NCBI GenBank assembly: GCA_014529385.2
Contig: CM043942.1
Span: 30,220,969 to 30,284,968 of the forward strand
DNA length: 64,000 nucleotides
Direction of reading: 5' to 3'
Source of the DNA: Adiantum capillus-veneris
Lineage: Eukaryota; Streptophyta; Polypodiopsida; Polypodiales; Pteridaceae
Below the pieces are notes generated by a model. That model saw only the letters and a program-made list of their open reading frames with translations, was not told the DNA's origin and did no database searches. Within the stretch, counting starts at the first letter, position 1, and each line of letters starts with the position of its first letter. Shown here one piece after another: positions 29,897 to 41,632 of this stretch. A program made the position numbers and the translations under genes.

Positions 29897-31728
29897 TTTT
29901 GCTTCACGACAGATGGAGTGCTACAGAGAAGTGAGCTTTCGGCTATGGTGAGCTCGTTTTTGGTGGAAGCTTGAGATTGGTGAGCAACCACCAGATTTGT
30001 GCTCATGGAAGCTTGAGGGACATTCCCAAGCTTGAGAGGAAGGTGTATTGCAAGTGTGTATGCTTTTTTGCAGCCATACTTGCAGGAATAATTCATATTT
30101 TTTTTCCGCAGGTCATTTTAGGGCTCCAAAAATAGTTTTTTTTTGCATAAATTTTTCATACGAAATGCGATTTATACAAGGCTAGGATGTAACTTGGGGT
30201 TTTGGCGTGCTCCAGAGGCAATGGTGATGTCCATTTGGACTGATTTTGACCTATGAAACTTCTGCAGCAACAACTGTTTATTGTGTCTCAAGGATTCCAC
30301 ACATGGTTTGCTCTCGGATATGAGAGTGATATTGGCTGCAACTTTGATCACAGGTGGGAGGATATGATGTATGATCTGTGTGGTCAGATGCTCAGGGAGA
30401 CTCATGTGATTGCATTTTTTAGCTCCGCAATGTATGTCTCAAGCATGTTTTTTGGCACTCACAGGTAGAGCAGATATTTGTGTACTGGATTTGTTGGTGT
30501 TTGCAGTGATATATGCAAAGTGTGGAGATTGGTGCATGCATTTGGAGTGTGATTTGATGCACTTTGGTTACTGGTTTTGTAGCCATTTTGCTGACAAAAC
30601 TTTGGCGACATTTTCCTAGCAGTTCTATGCGCATCGTTTCTATGCGCATCGTTGGTGCGATCAATTTCTTGTAGCACTCATGATTTGCGTGCAGTGTTTT
30701 TCCTTTTGGGTGGTACATTGCGGACGTGTTTTGCTTTGCATTTTTGGTCTTGAGCTATGAGTGCTCATCCATTTGGCGCTTTCAGTTTTGATTCTCAGCT
30801 AGAGGTTGAGTCTAGTACTCCCACAGGTGTTGCCATTTGTAGTTGAGGACATCTTCTGCAGTTTTTGGCTTGCATACCGATTTCGACACAGCAGGTGTCT
30901 TTAGCTTTTGCTTTGTGTATGCTTTTGTGGGATAGTGGATGGAGTTTACTCGCCATAGTTTGTGATCGAGCTTGTCTCTCACATTGACAAGTTTATAGAC
31001 AAGTTCGAGGGTCATTTGTGAGCTGAATTTTTCAGCCATTGTTCCCTCTTTGCAGGTGCCTATGTATGGCTCAATTGTAAGCTAATTTGTGGCACAATTG
31101 TGATCTGTTTCTTCAGCTATTTGAGAGCTGAATTTAGGGCTAATTTGCAGCCTATTTTTTAGCCATACATGAGCTTGTGTTACTCTACAAGTACATTTCT
31201 TGTTACTCTTGATAGTGGTTGAGTTTTGACTCCAACTTCTACACAGGTTGTGTGTGCTACAGTTTTTTGGCACTTCATTGATACATTTTGGTAGTAGTTT
31301 TTTCACTCACATATGTATGTCATTTGTGGCGCCGTTGAGTGATACTCCGGCTAGAGCGGTTTGGCCCTGTGTATGACTTTGTGAGGTGATTCCGGACGAG
31401 TACATTCCTGGATTGGCCATTTGGGCATTTATTGTTGTCTCCATTACGATTTACTGTTGAGTTTTTTGCTCTAGTTACAGAGGAGACTCTGCAAAATTTT
31501 TTCCAAATATGTATGCCTATTGCAGAGGCTAGTGAGCTTGACCATTTGCTCACCTTCTTTGCTTGAGATAGTGGTTTGTTGAGTGGGAGAGTCTTATGAT
31601 CTCGAGCATTGTTTGCCATAGTTTTGGCATGAACACTTCGGGTTAGAGGTGGTTCTCGCTCACGATCGTGACTGACATGTTGGAATTGCAGTCACAATGA
31701 GCATATTAGGCGCCGTTGCTTCAGGCGT
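29897..31728 (+). other. Leader and unrecognised interior of short Copia element
   Basis: Stops in all frames; only short open stretches. No gag motif could be recognised. Many T-rich and GTGT-rich runs. Confidence 0.5.
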
Positions 31729-32840
31729 ATGAGGCAGATGCATGGTGCTACTATGAGGACAGATGCTAGAGAGTATGCATGTGACGGGCATGTCACTTTT
31801 GAGTCTAGCTTGCCTTCAAACTACTTTGTGTCTTGGGATAGCACATTATCTACACGTTTTCTACCAGATGAGCATGTAGTTTTTCACGTGACGCCACATC
31901 GTGATTTGTTTTGCTCTTTCTCTAGTGGGAGACTTGGTTGTGTGTAGTTTGCTGATGGTTTAACATATGATATAGAGGGTGCTAGATATGTATGCATGTC
32001 TTTACCTAGCGGTGCATTGCTTATGCTACAAGATGTACATTATGTAGTAGGACTTAGCCAGAGTCTCATTTCAGTGCGTCAATTGTAGAGTAGTGGACAT
32101 TGTGTACTGCATGAAGAGCTGTCATTTCAGATGCATAGGGGATCACTAGTGATAGCCAGAGGTGCTAGGAGTGATCTGGTATACCCTTTGCATATTCTTG
32201 ACACACACGAGGCGGTGTATTCTTTGTGTATTTGTTGCCATATTTGGAGCCAGAGACGAAGCGTGTCTCTTTTGCGAACGTGCTGGATGGAGAGCAGGTT
32301 GTGCATTTGTCTTGTGGTGATGTTCACGCAGACAATGGTATCTCTGGGGATGCACACCTTGGTCAGTCATCAGTTTAGGTGACATTAGTTGAGCCAGAGA
32401 CAACTGTGTGTGATTGTAGTGGTGTTGATTTTTTGGTTTTGCAATCATTCTCACCAGATATGTCTTTGCTAGACGATGCTGACATGGTGATGCATAGTCA
32501 GGTGGTTCCTGATGAGGATGCATATGGAACTGAGGTTGCTGACAGGGATAGGTTGGCACACATAGTGCATGTTTTGTCGGCTTTTGGGTCTCTCATGTCT
32601 AACCTTTTGGTCTCGAGACCTGATCTTGCTTATGCGATTGGTGCATTTGTAGTGGGAGTTGTCAATTGTGCGATGAGTGACATTGGCATTGTGCATTGTG
32701 GAGCCATGCAGGTCATCACTCGATACCTGTATCAAGAGTGTCATCGTGGATCTAGCCCTAGTGGTATGCATGTTGCATTTCCACTAGAGCGGTTACAGAT
32801 GCACTCACATGTTTGGAGTGAGCCAGTGGGCATAGGTTGA
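31729..32840 (+). pseudogene. Copia protease-to-RNase H remnant in short element
   Basis: A protease-like stretch contains HVTPHRDLFCSFSSGRLG (31890-31935), then YDIEGARYVCMSLPSG and GLSQSLISVRQL, the layout of a Copia protease and its following linker. After several stops, RPDLAYAIGAFV near 32620-32650 and the downstream segment GAMQVITRYLYQE resemble the RNase H entry region (SRPDLAYAV...VKRILRYLKGT). No RT or integrase lies between. Confidence 0.7.
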
Positions 32841-32925
32841 GAGCCGTCTTCACTCACCTCTTGTATATACTAGTTGTAGGCTAGTCTTCTCGCCACTTAT
32901 CAGCACACATCCTTTAGTGGGAGAA

Positions 32926-33179
32926 TGTTAGGTAAAGGCGGTGTGCCTCACCATGCTTTTCCCATGTCCGTCGGCTAGTGTCCGGCCGCCCACATTTATC
33001 TCCTTATTCTTTATACATACAAAGAATAACGAGCTCTCACTTATTCTCACACCGTGTTCATACAATGAGATTTGGGAGCTCCACCCACATTCTGTGTTGT
33101 GCTCTCTGTCTCTCTCTCTCCCTCTCTTCTCTCTCCATCTTTGCTGCACACATGCATGCCCACGATCCATTCCTTCACA
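32926..33179 (+). repeat. 3' LTR of short Copia element
   Basis: 254 bp. Similar to 29622-29882 but with a shorter microsatellite and many substitutions, so the insertion is not recent. Confidence 0.9.
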
Positions 33180-33184
33180 CATTG

Positions 33185-33275
33185 CACACTAAGTAATACA
33201 CTCTCTCTTGTGTGCCTTGAGCTTCCTTTGTCTTCTCCAAGCTGTGTGTTTTTTCTCGCAGCCCTAATTCCAACA
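33185..33275 (+). repeat. 3' LTR of Copia A copy 2, second part
   Basis: Continues from 29621 and ends AATTCCAACA. It matches, reversed, 2039-2130. With 29486-29621 it gives a 227-bp LTR. Confidence 0.88.
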
Positions 33276-33689
33276 TAGTCTTGTCATTTGTGTGGGTATG
33301 GTTGTGTCATTTGAAGATTCAACAAGAGTATATATCCCTAGAGAGGAAAATGGAGAGAGAGAGAGAGAGAGCCTGTTACCTTTCAGCATATCATGTTTTC
33401 TTGTTTCTTGATTAGTACCATCTCTAGTACGTTACAATTATGATGAGTTTGCGGACATGATGCTTATCTGCTCCTTTTGTATATCTTGCAATCTCGTAGT
33501 GGATTCTCATTTGCGTCAAGGCATTGTGTAAGGTCACATACTTTCAAAGAGCTGATTGAACTGAAGAAGTGTTTGGAGAGAGACGTTCCCTTAAACCAAC
33601 CCAGAACTTTGTCGCAATAGTGCAAGAGACTTTGTCGAAAGAGAAGCCTTCACCTCACTTACTGATCTAAAATGTCTCTCATGGACATG
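33276..33689. other. Intergenic, no gene seen
   Basis: Contains a short (GA)n run at about 33351-33372. No recognised gene or element. Confidence 0.4.
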
Positions 33690-35100
33690 AGGTCAGACAA
33701 TCTTCATCTCGGTGGTGATACACCATTCACATAAATCTTGCAGCATCATTTTTCCATACTCGTAGAACCTCTTCATGTCTTGTATTCTTGTCGCATCCTT
33801 TTCCATACCTACAATGGCATAGATGCCATACATTAATTTATAAGCAGTTGCACAATCACCTTCATCAAGCACTTGATAACGTTCTCCTAATGTCACATTG
33901 TTATGTGTATTACAAGAGGCAAGCAAGGAGGTCCATCTGATAATATCCAAAAGAATGGTATACTTTTCATTGGATCATCTACCTCCTTTATAAGTCCTAC
34001 TCTACCAAGGAGATCCACCATAGCATTATAGTGGTCTAAGATAGGTTTTAAGTTATGGTCCTAGCGTATGGACTTGAAATGTCATCATGTCTCCTCAACC
34101 TCGCTTGCATGACTACAATCGGAGAACAAACTGGTAAAGTCACATCATTTGGCTTGAGCGTTGAATCTAGTATGCTCTAAAAATAATCAAAAGCCAAGGA
34201 GAAGTTTCTATGTAGAGCATAGCCAGCAATTGTTGCACTCTAGGTAGCTCCCGCACTTCAAGGTGGAAGCATAGGTGATTTCAATTAGAGACACGCCTTT
34301 CATTCACATCTATAAAAAATAGACCAGGTTGACCATATCCTACAATCCACTCACTCCAAGAGATGACCTCCTAGAGAGGTTCCCCATCAAAAACTTCTCG
34401 TGCTATCGTGACGGCACCACATTTGACATACATATAGATCAAAGCACCACCAAGCATGGCATCTTGCTCCGATAGCCCTTGGCTAGAAATCTCATCGTGA
34501 ATTAAGAGATCATACATATAAAGGTCTTGCGTAAGTCCACGAGCCTTTAAGGTGGAAACGTGGGTGATTGCAATTAGAGACATGCCTGCCCTTCACAATA
34601 GGTAAAATTAGCTCAGAGCTAGGCTTGTCAATGCCAGATTGGGTATATATTGTAATCATTCTAGTCTAAAAGGCATAACCCATTGCCTTTAACCCCTCAT
34701 CACAATCCGCTTGTCTATGGATGACTTGTGTTTTGAATATTGCTTGTTCTCTGATTTTACTAACTGAAAATTGAGAAAACAAATTGTGTTTGAAGATCTC
34801 GTATAAGGCCACAAGCTTTTGAGGTGGAAGCGTAGGTGATTGCAATTAGAGACAAGCCTTTCCTTCACATTTAGTAAAAACAACCTAGATCTTTCTTGCC
34901 ACAACCAGGTTGGATATATCTTGGAATCAATCCGGTTGGAAAAGAAAAACCCGTTCCTTTTAACTCCTCATTATGCTCTATTGTCTATGTTTGACTTGTG
35001 TTCCAAATATTTCTTGTTGCCTAGATTTTGTTAGTAAAAAATTGAGAGTATGAATTGTGTTTGAAGACCTCGTAAGGCCACAAGCCTTACAGTGAGCAAG
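33690..35100 (-). pseudogene. PPR-repeat gene remnant
   Basis: Minus-strand pieces of a plant PLS-type pentatricopeptide-repeat protein, an organelle RNA-processing family. Visible: DAMLGGALIYMYVKCGAVTIAREVFDG (about 34375-34465), EVISWSEWIVGYGQ just after a stop, and toward the 3' end WTSLLASCNTHNNVTLGER...LDEGDCATAYKLMYGIYA (33780-33940), typical of the E-motif region. Stops and frame changes separate the pieces. A block encoding the start of one repeat (LIAITHVSTLKARGL) occurs three times, near 34262, 34547 and 34820, so the locus was also partly duplicated. The style matches the very large PPR families of ferns and lycophytes. Confidence 0.75.
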
Positions 35101-35914
35101 AACTCCATGTCCTTCTCCAAGCTTGAGAAGTACTTCTCTACCATCTATATTACTATGCTAAGCTAAGGTCCAAGAGTAATCTATGTTGAGGAAAGTACTT
35201 TTTTCTCATATGTTACTTCTTCCTCTTCCCTTCCCTCACTCCCTGCTAGCTCTCTCAACCTTTGGAGGTGTTTGAGGTCTTTGGATTGATGGGGACAAGT
35301 TACTACTTTTACAAGATTAGTTACGGGCATAATATTGGTGCATTAAGCTTACCATATTCATGGCATCAATAAGGTCTCAAGGAACACAAAGTATGTATTG
35401 TACCAAGACTCTCTTCAAGGGAAAATCTATAATACAAAAGCCTTTTGGAGGGGGGACCAGCTCGAAGTAAATCCGGTCCTCAAATGTTGTCGATTTCTCT
35501 AATTGGGTGGTACACTTTTATGGGTTGAAAGTTGTCTTTCCATAACACATTAATAGCTTAGTCCTTAGCTGCTAGCTTGAAAAAAGATCACCTTTAAATA
35601 AATTCAAGAAAAGTCTTTAGCTGCTAAATTTAAAAAAATCACTTTTGAATTTTTTTCAAGAAAAGTAGTGGGAACGTGTGAGAGAGGGGGAGTATTTGCG
35701 CGGATTCACATTCTTGCATGGGCAAGAATTCTACAGGAAGGCAAGGTTCTCCTACAGGAACAACGCGTGCTATGGCTCTAAGGTTCTCTCTCTCTCTCTC
35801 TCTTGATTTGGATGTAATTTGTTTCTGTGTGGGAGAAGTATGGTGTGATGGCTAAGAGGTCGATAGAGATGCTGCATCAACGCACATTTTCAAAAATGGA
35901 AGGAGATTGACTTG
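35101..35914. other. Intergenic, no gene seen
   Basis: No convincing frame. A (CT)n run lies near 35785-35803. Confidence 0.4.
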
Positions 35915-36433
35915 TCACATAAGCTCCTCATCTATCATGATCACACTATCATCACTAATTAGCATTACTTGCATGGACTGTGTTGCAACAAAACTCGAAT
36001 CTTGTTTCTCAATGGGAGCATCGGTACTAAGAGTGGCAAATATGACCATCTTGTCGTTGTCATTAACCACCATAGATTGTACATGCTCTTTTGCAAAAGA
36101 GCTTTGTGCTGATGTGTGAATGGGGAGTATCCATACTGGAGGGGGTGGTGAATGTGTGCTCAATTGCCTTCTTGTCTCTGCATCAATAACATGTTCATTG
36201 ATCACCGTAACTTGCAAAAAGTCCCTTGCGACAGACCTCAAAGCTATTGTGTGAATGGGAGTAGAACCAGGAGGTGCAATTGCCCATGATGTTCTCATGT
36301 GAAGTCTGTGTATTTGTGTATATGTGGTTGTTATTTTCTTGTTATATGCACCTGTGTCATTGTGCATGTCCATGTGTGTGGTGTGTGACCTGTCATATGC
36401 TTCATCTTTTGTTGCTAGTGTTATGGAATTCAT
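35915..36433 (-). CDS. 172-residue frame with three imperfect internal repeats, unknown
   Basis: An open frame whose product contains a module of about 35-45 residues three times. They begin PIHTIALRSVARDFLQVTVI, PIHTSAQSSFAKEHVQSMVV and PIEKQDSSFVATQSMQVMLI, and each continues through an acidic segment (INEHVIDAE, NDNDKMVIF, SDDSVIMID). No known domain, signal or membrane segment. The repeats could reflect DNA-level duplication in a real gene, or an exon of a larger gene. No promoter or splice evidence. Confidence 0.3.
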   Translation of the reverse strand: MNSITLATKDEAYDRSHTTHMDMHNDTGAYNKKITTTYTQIHRLHMRTSWAIAPPGSTPIHTIALRSVARDFLQVTVINEHVIDAETRRQLSTHSPPPPVWILPIHTSAQSSFAKEHVQSMVVNDNDKMVIFATLSTDAPIEKQDSSFVATQSMQVMLISDDSVIMIDEELM

Positions 36434-36460
36434 CTTATTATTGCTATTGTATATTTAGGT

Positions 36461-39267
36461 GGGACCCCACCTCCATACACCAAAACCCAGCATGCAAAGG
36501 TTTGCACTACAAAGGAGGAGTTTCATGAACTTTACAATCTCAGCTTGGATGGGGTTGACAACACACATATGATGGATGTCTCAGACATAGATTGGTTGTC
36601 CGTGTTCACGGTGGTAAGAGCAAAAGGGCAGAACGTGAAGCTCCACACCTTACGGCCAGAGTTTTTCAACAAATTCATGGTGTTGTATCAAATGGTCTAC
36701 CAGGAGTTACCTACAAATGGCGAGCGCACTGCCTGGTTTGCAAAAGCGTTTGCTTTCAAAAAGTTGCCAATGGGCAGAGTTGCCTGCGGACAAGTCCAAG
36801 CACAAGGTTGCTTGGGCTGCAGTACACAAGCAGAGGCTCTCCAACAAGAGGGCTAGATTAATGACGCGCATGAACGAGGGGGAGACGATGAGCACATTAT
36901 CATTGAAAGGTGCACCATTGAAGGCCAATTTGGCTGCAACAAATACTCGGCATGTGGATTTGGCACTGGCCTTGTTGGCTGATGTACATGCCAAAATTAG
37001 GGATGTGGAGACTGATATAGGGTAGATCACAAAAGAAATGCAGCAAGCTGAAGTGGCAATGCAGGTTCAGTCAAAGGGAGACACCTTTTTGAAGCAACTA
37101 TAGGAAGCTAGAGAAGAACTAGCCACATTAGAGGCTAGTGGGAATGCGCCTTTCGAGTGGTCGATACAATTGCAAGCTATGATAACTCCAAACAAAGCTA
37201 TCCTTGCTCTTCTTGGAGTGACCGAGAGTAGCCTGCCCGAAAACAACATTGTTGCAGACATACAGGTTGAATTGTGAACACTTTACAGTTATTATGTTTT
37301 TTTATTGTGTGTCTGAAGAGTTAAGACTAATTTTTTTTGTTTTTGGACACCAAGAGCGGCTCCAACAAAAGAACCTGTTGTTGGAAACACTTAAAAATCA
37401 GGAGGCTTTTGTTGGCAACAATCTTTCTCAGTTGCAACAAGGTAAAGGTCCACTATTCTCTCCCTCACCTCCTATGCCTCATGTACGTCAAGGACCCATA
37501 TATATCGAGGAGCCATGCACCGCTTGCGGAATGGGTCTTCAAGATGAGATGATGGTGGGTGTTTGCATGCTACCATGCAAACACCCTTATCACATTTTTT
37601 GTGTTGCAAATTTATGCATGTTACATGACTTTTGCTTGGCAATGGGATGCGGCATAGAGATCCCTGCATCTCTAAAGACGATGTTTTGTGTGAATACAAA
37701 TTCCGCTATAAAAGACAAAGGTACCCCAACAGGTATGTCCCCAATAAGCCAGTGATAGCTGTACTGCCTTTTTAATAGTTATTGTACAATGGATGTTGTT
37801 GCTTATGTTATGGTTATAGCAGTAGTTGTTGCTTTGTTATGTTGCCTAGCTATTAACACCCAATAATAACTGACCAATAGCTATTAACAAGCTATGACAT
37901 ATCCAAAGTTTGCTAAAATTGTCTCACAAGAAGCTTCTAACGAGCTTTTAGCTACTATAGACTTTCATAGCTAGAAGGTAGCTATGGCCTTAATTGGGTA
38001 GCTATTAATACAGCTATTACCTATCTAATAGCTGTTGGCTACCTTATATAAAGCTATCATGTACATCATTAACCATTTAAGACCATTTTGATAGCTATGG
38101 AACAACGTCTAAATGCTAATAGTTGCCCAATAGATGCCTCCTAGCTTGTAAGTAGCTATGACCTATCCAAAGTTGGCTATGGTGTTTGACAAGAAGCTTT
38201 TAACCAGCTTTTAGTTGCAATTGACTTTGATAGTTAGAGGGTCATAGCTTTGGCCTTAATTGAGCAGCTATTAATACAACTATTGCCTTTCTAATAGTTG
38301 TTGGCCACCTTATATAGAGCTATTGTGTAGATCATAAATTCCTTAAGACCATTTTGATAGCTATGGAAGAGCTATTAACTGATGATAGCTACCCAATAGC
38401 TGCCTTCAATAACTTGTAAGTAGCTATGACCTATCCAAAGTTGACTATAATTGTTTTACAAGAAGCTTTTAACCAGCTTTTAGTTGCAATTGACTTTCAT
38501 AGCTAGAGGGTAATAGCTATGGCCTTAATTGGGTATCTACTAATATAGCTATTACCTGTCTAATAGCTGTATAAAGCTATTGTGTAGACCATAAACTCCT
38601 TAAGACCATTTGATAGCTATGGAACAACTATTAACTGCAAGTAGCAGCCTGGTTCTTGTTGAATAGCTCAACAATAGGTTGATAGAAAGCTTTTAACTAG
38701 CTATTAGGTAGCTATGTCTTGAATAGCTAGGTGGTGATAGGTATGCCCATTTTGACTGACTATTTATATAGCTTAATTAGTTATTACAGAAGCTATTATA
38801 GCTACATAGAGCTCTTGACCAGCTATCACATAGCTATTGTGTAGAACAATAACTCCTTAATAGGTATATGGTAGCTATGGGCTGGTAATAGCTACCTCAT
38901 ACTGGTAGAATAGCTCAACATTAGCTACTAGTTGTTTGTAGGGTATACCTTCTCATTCCCTTATTGAAAATACAGCTATTACCTGTTTAATAGTCTATAG
39001 CTGCTAATAGCTATTTGATTCTTGTTTAATAACTGTACATCATGCTGGAAGAAAGCTTCTAAACAGCATTAGGTTGCTATTTTTTTAATAGATAGTTGGT
39101 TATTGTTTTCAAAAGGTTAACTTTGTTTTCTTTTTTGGCAGCTTTATGTCACATTTGATAGTGTTCCAAACATCTCTGTATTCACTCCATTAAAGAGCTT
39201 TGGTGGACTTGGAAGCAGCCGGCGAAAATTACGGTCGACTCTGAATGTTGGGGAGAATCTCCAATGA
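36461..39267 (+). pseudogene. Decayed spliced gene: coiled coil plus RING-like zinc finger
   Basis: Coding starts after a plausible acceptor (TATATTTAG) at about 36460. Segment 1 (36461-37264) encodes a globular part (FFNKFMVLYQMVYQELP, GERTAWFAKAFAFKKL). After a frameshift near 36770 it encodes a basic, helical stretch (AAVHKQRLSNKRARLMTRMN), with in-frame stops near 37023 and 37101. A short intron (donor CAG/GTTGAA near 37264) leads to segment 2 (about 37355-37731). This has QERLQQKNLLLETLKNQE and a cysteine/histidine cluster CTACGM...CMLPCKHPYHIFC...CGIEIP, RING-like. A donor ACAG/GTATGT at 37731-37732 starts a 1.4-kb repeat-filled intron ending at a strong acceptor (TTTTTTGGCAG) at 39141. 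The last exon may encode LYVTFDSVPNISVF to the TGA near 39267, although the phase does not match without an indel. Function unknown. Confidence 0.5.
37845..39110. repeat. AGCTAT-rich intron array with ~265-bp higher-order repeat
   Basis: Dense copies of TAGCTATT and AATAGCTA. A longer unit recurs from GCTATGACATATCCAAAG (about 37891) to GCTATGACCTATCCAAAG (38155) and again at 38423, giving a period of about 264-268 bp over roughly three copies, then decaying to scattered motifs by 39110. Confidence 0.85.
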
Positions 39268-39467
39268 GGTTTTCTTGCAGCTAGTTAGGTAGCAAGGTTA
39301 TCTTGCAACCAGTTTTAGGTACTGTTTGCAAGCTTTAACCAGTTGTTTGCTAGCTACTACACAATTATTACTTAGCTTGAAGGTACTTACTACTTTTTAT
39401 CACTTATTCCATTACAACTGCAAAGATTCTTGAAGCACAAGATAATGCTGCAGAGGCAAAAGAAGAC

Positions 39468-41057
39468 TTGCCTAGGAGGTCGACTGTAGTGGCACTCGAA
39501 GCAAAAAATGAAGATGTAGGAAACAATACATTCATGGAGAAAGGTACACCTGATGTCAGGGAAGATCGTGCTAACACTCTAGAAGACATGTTTGCACAAG
39601 CAAGAAAAAGGAAACAAGGTTCGGCAAAGCCACCATCCAAGAGGCGGAACAAAAGCCTGTATGAAGCTTCTCAAGATGGTGGGGATGCCACTGATGTCCC
39701 TACTAGTGATGTTGTCGAGCAGGTAGTTGAACAACCCCTGGTTGATCGTGCAAGAGTTGATGGGGATGTGCCCTCCGGCGAAGTCCCTCTCGCTAGTCAC
39801 CCTGTTGTGGATTCTTGCCATCCAATTGCTACCAGCCAAGATGGTGTTGGTTATAGCCTTGATGCACCTTTGTAATCGTTATGTTTTTTCAAGGACAAAT
39901 TATGAATGAGATGTGATGTTTTTATTGCAAATATTTTCTTGTGTTTTTAAATAAACTAGCTGCCTTATGGACACTCTATTGAATGCAGTAATACACCTGG
40001 ATATGATGGTTGTGCTAGTGTGTTCACCACGAAGATCAATTTACAAGTTAAGGCCAAAGAAACTTGTGAGCAGATCACCCGTTTAAAAGGTTATGAAGGT
40101 ATATGAAGCTAAAACAAAAGGTTTTCATGAAGCTGGCATAGGTTTATAAGTCTAACATGGCCTTTCCCAAACTGCAACGATCCGAGACGAAGCTTGGAGT
40201 GGCTGAGGAAGACTACTATGACCCAGATAGTGTGGATAATGCTCCTACAACTTTGATTTTGGATTTAAACGGTCTTCTGATTCATAAAGTAGATTTGGAT
40301 GAAGAATTTTTTTTCCCGACATGAAATCTACTTTATGACAAGGTTTTGGTCAAGAGGCCTAGATGGCTATACTTCCTTGTGCGGCCTGATGCAAGGCAGT
40401 CTTTATTGTGGGCAGCCATTCACTTCAAGATATTCATCTGGAGATCCGTTATGGAGCATAAGTAAGTGACTCGTTTTCGGGAATGCTTCCCTGGTTTACG
40501 CGCAGTGATGGCAGGATTCATTGGGCAGTCTTCTTGTGATGTGCTCCAGAGGCATAAGATCAACGGTAGAAAACCTATTTTCTTTAAGCATCTGGACGAC
40601 TTTTGGAAAAGGTCTACTGGGCAATTTGGGCTTGAGAATACTCTATTGGATGATGACATTGCATACAAGTGTCTATTTAATTATGCTCGCAACATTTGTA
40701 TTGTGCCAAAGTTTGGCTCCCATGCTGATACAGGTGAAAGGCCCTTTCTTACGTGCAGGCTCGAACCATGGCTTGGGAATACCTATAGTCAGAGGATAGA
40801 GAAACTTTTTTGCTAGGGGAGGAGATGTGTTTAGCACTTGGGCTAGTGAAGAGGACTCTATTGTTCTAAATTTTATAAATAAACATGGAAGTGAAAACCT
40901 AGAGTGCTGTAGTTGTGCCAGATTGGGCCGTATTGAACTGAAGACACCGAACGAGATTCTAAAGGAGGTAGATGACACAGTGGGGGATTCCAATGAGCAA
41001 AAGGAGGCCACAAAGGTGGTGTGGAACCAGCCCAGGTACAAACGGCTTGGACGATAG
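39468..41057 (+). pseudogene. FCP1/NLI-like HAD phosphatase-domain gene, decayed
   Basis: The 5' part (39404-39875) is acidic/basic with a bipartite nuclear-localisation-like stretch (RKRKQGSAKPPSKRRNKS). A short exon at about 39989-40098 reads TPGYDGCASVFTTKINLQ. From about 40150 the FCP1-homology domain follows. HAD motif I is TTLILDLNGLLI (40247-40282), with D-L-N replacing the usual DxD; then VLVKRP, FKIFIWRS and ENTLLDDDIAYK near the conserved DD. Breaks: TGA near 40322 (consistent with CGA to TGA), TAA near 40463, and a T-run frameshift near 40812, after which GGDVFSTWASEEDSIV resumes to the stop near 41057. It resembles plant CTD-phosphatase-like proteins. The second acidic residue of motif I is Asn, so catalysis would be doubtful. 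Confidence 0.6.
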
Positions 41058-41632
41058 CGCTTGGGCATTGATGCTTGGGCACATGGATTGCGACATTTTG
41101 TAGTTATTTCCTGATTGCAAAATTTTGTAATTATCTTGTACATTGTGACATTACATAAATATCTCTTTTGGCTTTATTTTAATTCTCTATTTCAAGGAAT
41201 AATCTCTAAGCCGTCTCTGGTGTTAGAGCTGCATGTATGCTGCAGGTAGTCTTTGTAAGGAGTCTTTCTAGTCTACCTTTGTTTCACACCGTCAAAGAAG
41301 TCCATAGTTCTGCTTTAGTTGTTTCCTAAATGTGTGTCTTTGTAAAGTAACCTAGTATTCCAAATCTTAGTGTGTGTACTAGTAACACGTTCAAAAGCCA
41401 TATGCCTGGTTGCAAAATCCTTGATGTGAGACGTTTGTCACAAGCACATGGTATGGGATTTGTAGAGGCCTGCATGTCACATCTGTTGAAAACAACCCAG
41501 AGCTTCCTTGCCTTAGCCATTTTGGGCATATCTGGTAATCAACACGCTCACTTTGTTTCACATTTGGACTAACAAAGACTGACAAAATGGGTGATAAGAC
41601 TTGTTTGCTCATAAATATCCAAATGATTTAGA
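41058..41632. other. Spacer between the two convergent units
   Basis: No frame of note. AT-rich, with poly(A)-signal-like AATAA motifs for both strands. Confidence 0.4.

Larger units (their letters stand above)
29622..33179 (+). mobile_element. Short non-autonomous Copia-type LTR element
   Basis: 3.56 kb, inserted in the LTR of Copia A copy 2 with perfect target duplication CATTG. LTRs at 29622-29882 and 32926-33179, a Met-type primer site at 29885-29896 and a polypurine tract AGTGGGAGAA at 32916-32925. The 3.0-kb interior keeps only protease-like and RNase H-like remains. Integrase and RT are absent, so it depended on other elements for movement. Confidence 0.92.
25415..33275 (+). mobile_element. 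Ty1/Copia element, family A, copy 2
   Basis: Plus-strand Copia in the order gag-PR-IN-RT-RNase H, truncated at its 5' end inside the leader (the match to copy 1 starts near 25415). The 3' LTR is split into 29486-29621 and 33185-33275 by the element at 29622-33179. Many frameshifts and stops, a 151-bp internal duplication in the protease-integrase linker, and a deletion of roughly 0.5 kb that joins RT to RNase H near 29082 make it inactive. Confidence 0.9.

Noticed and set aside
30419-31947. Several 70-100-codon frames in the short Copia element
   Set aside because: No gag or other motif except the protease-like piece after 31729; frames are short and on both strands.
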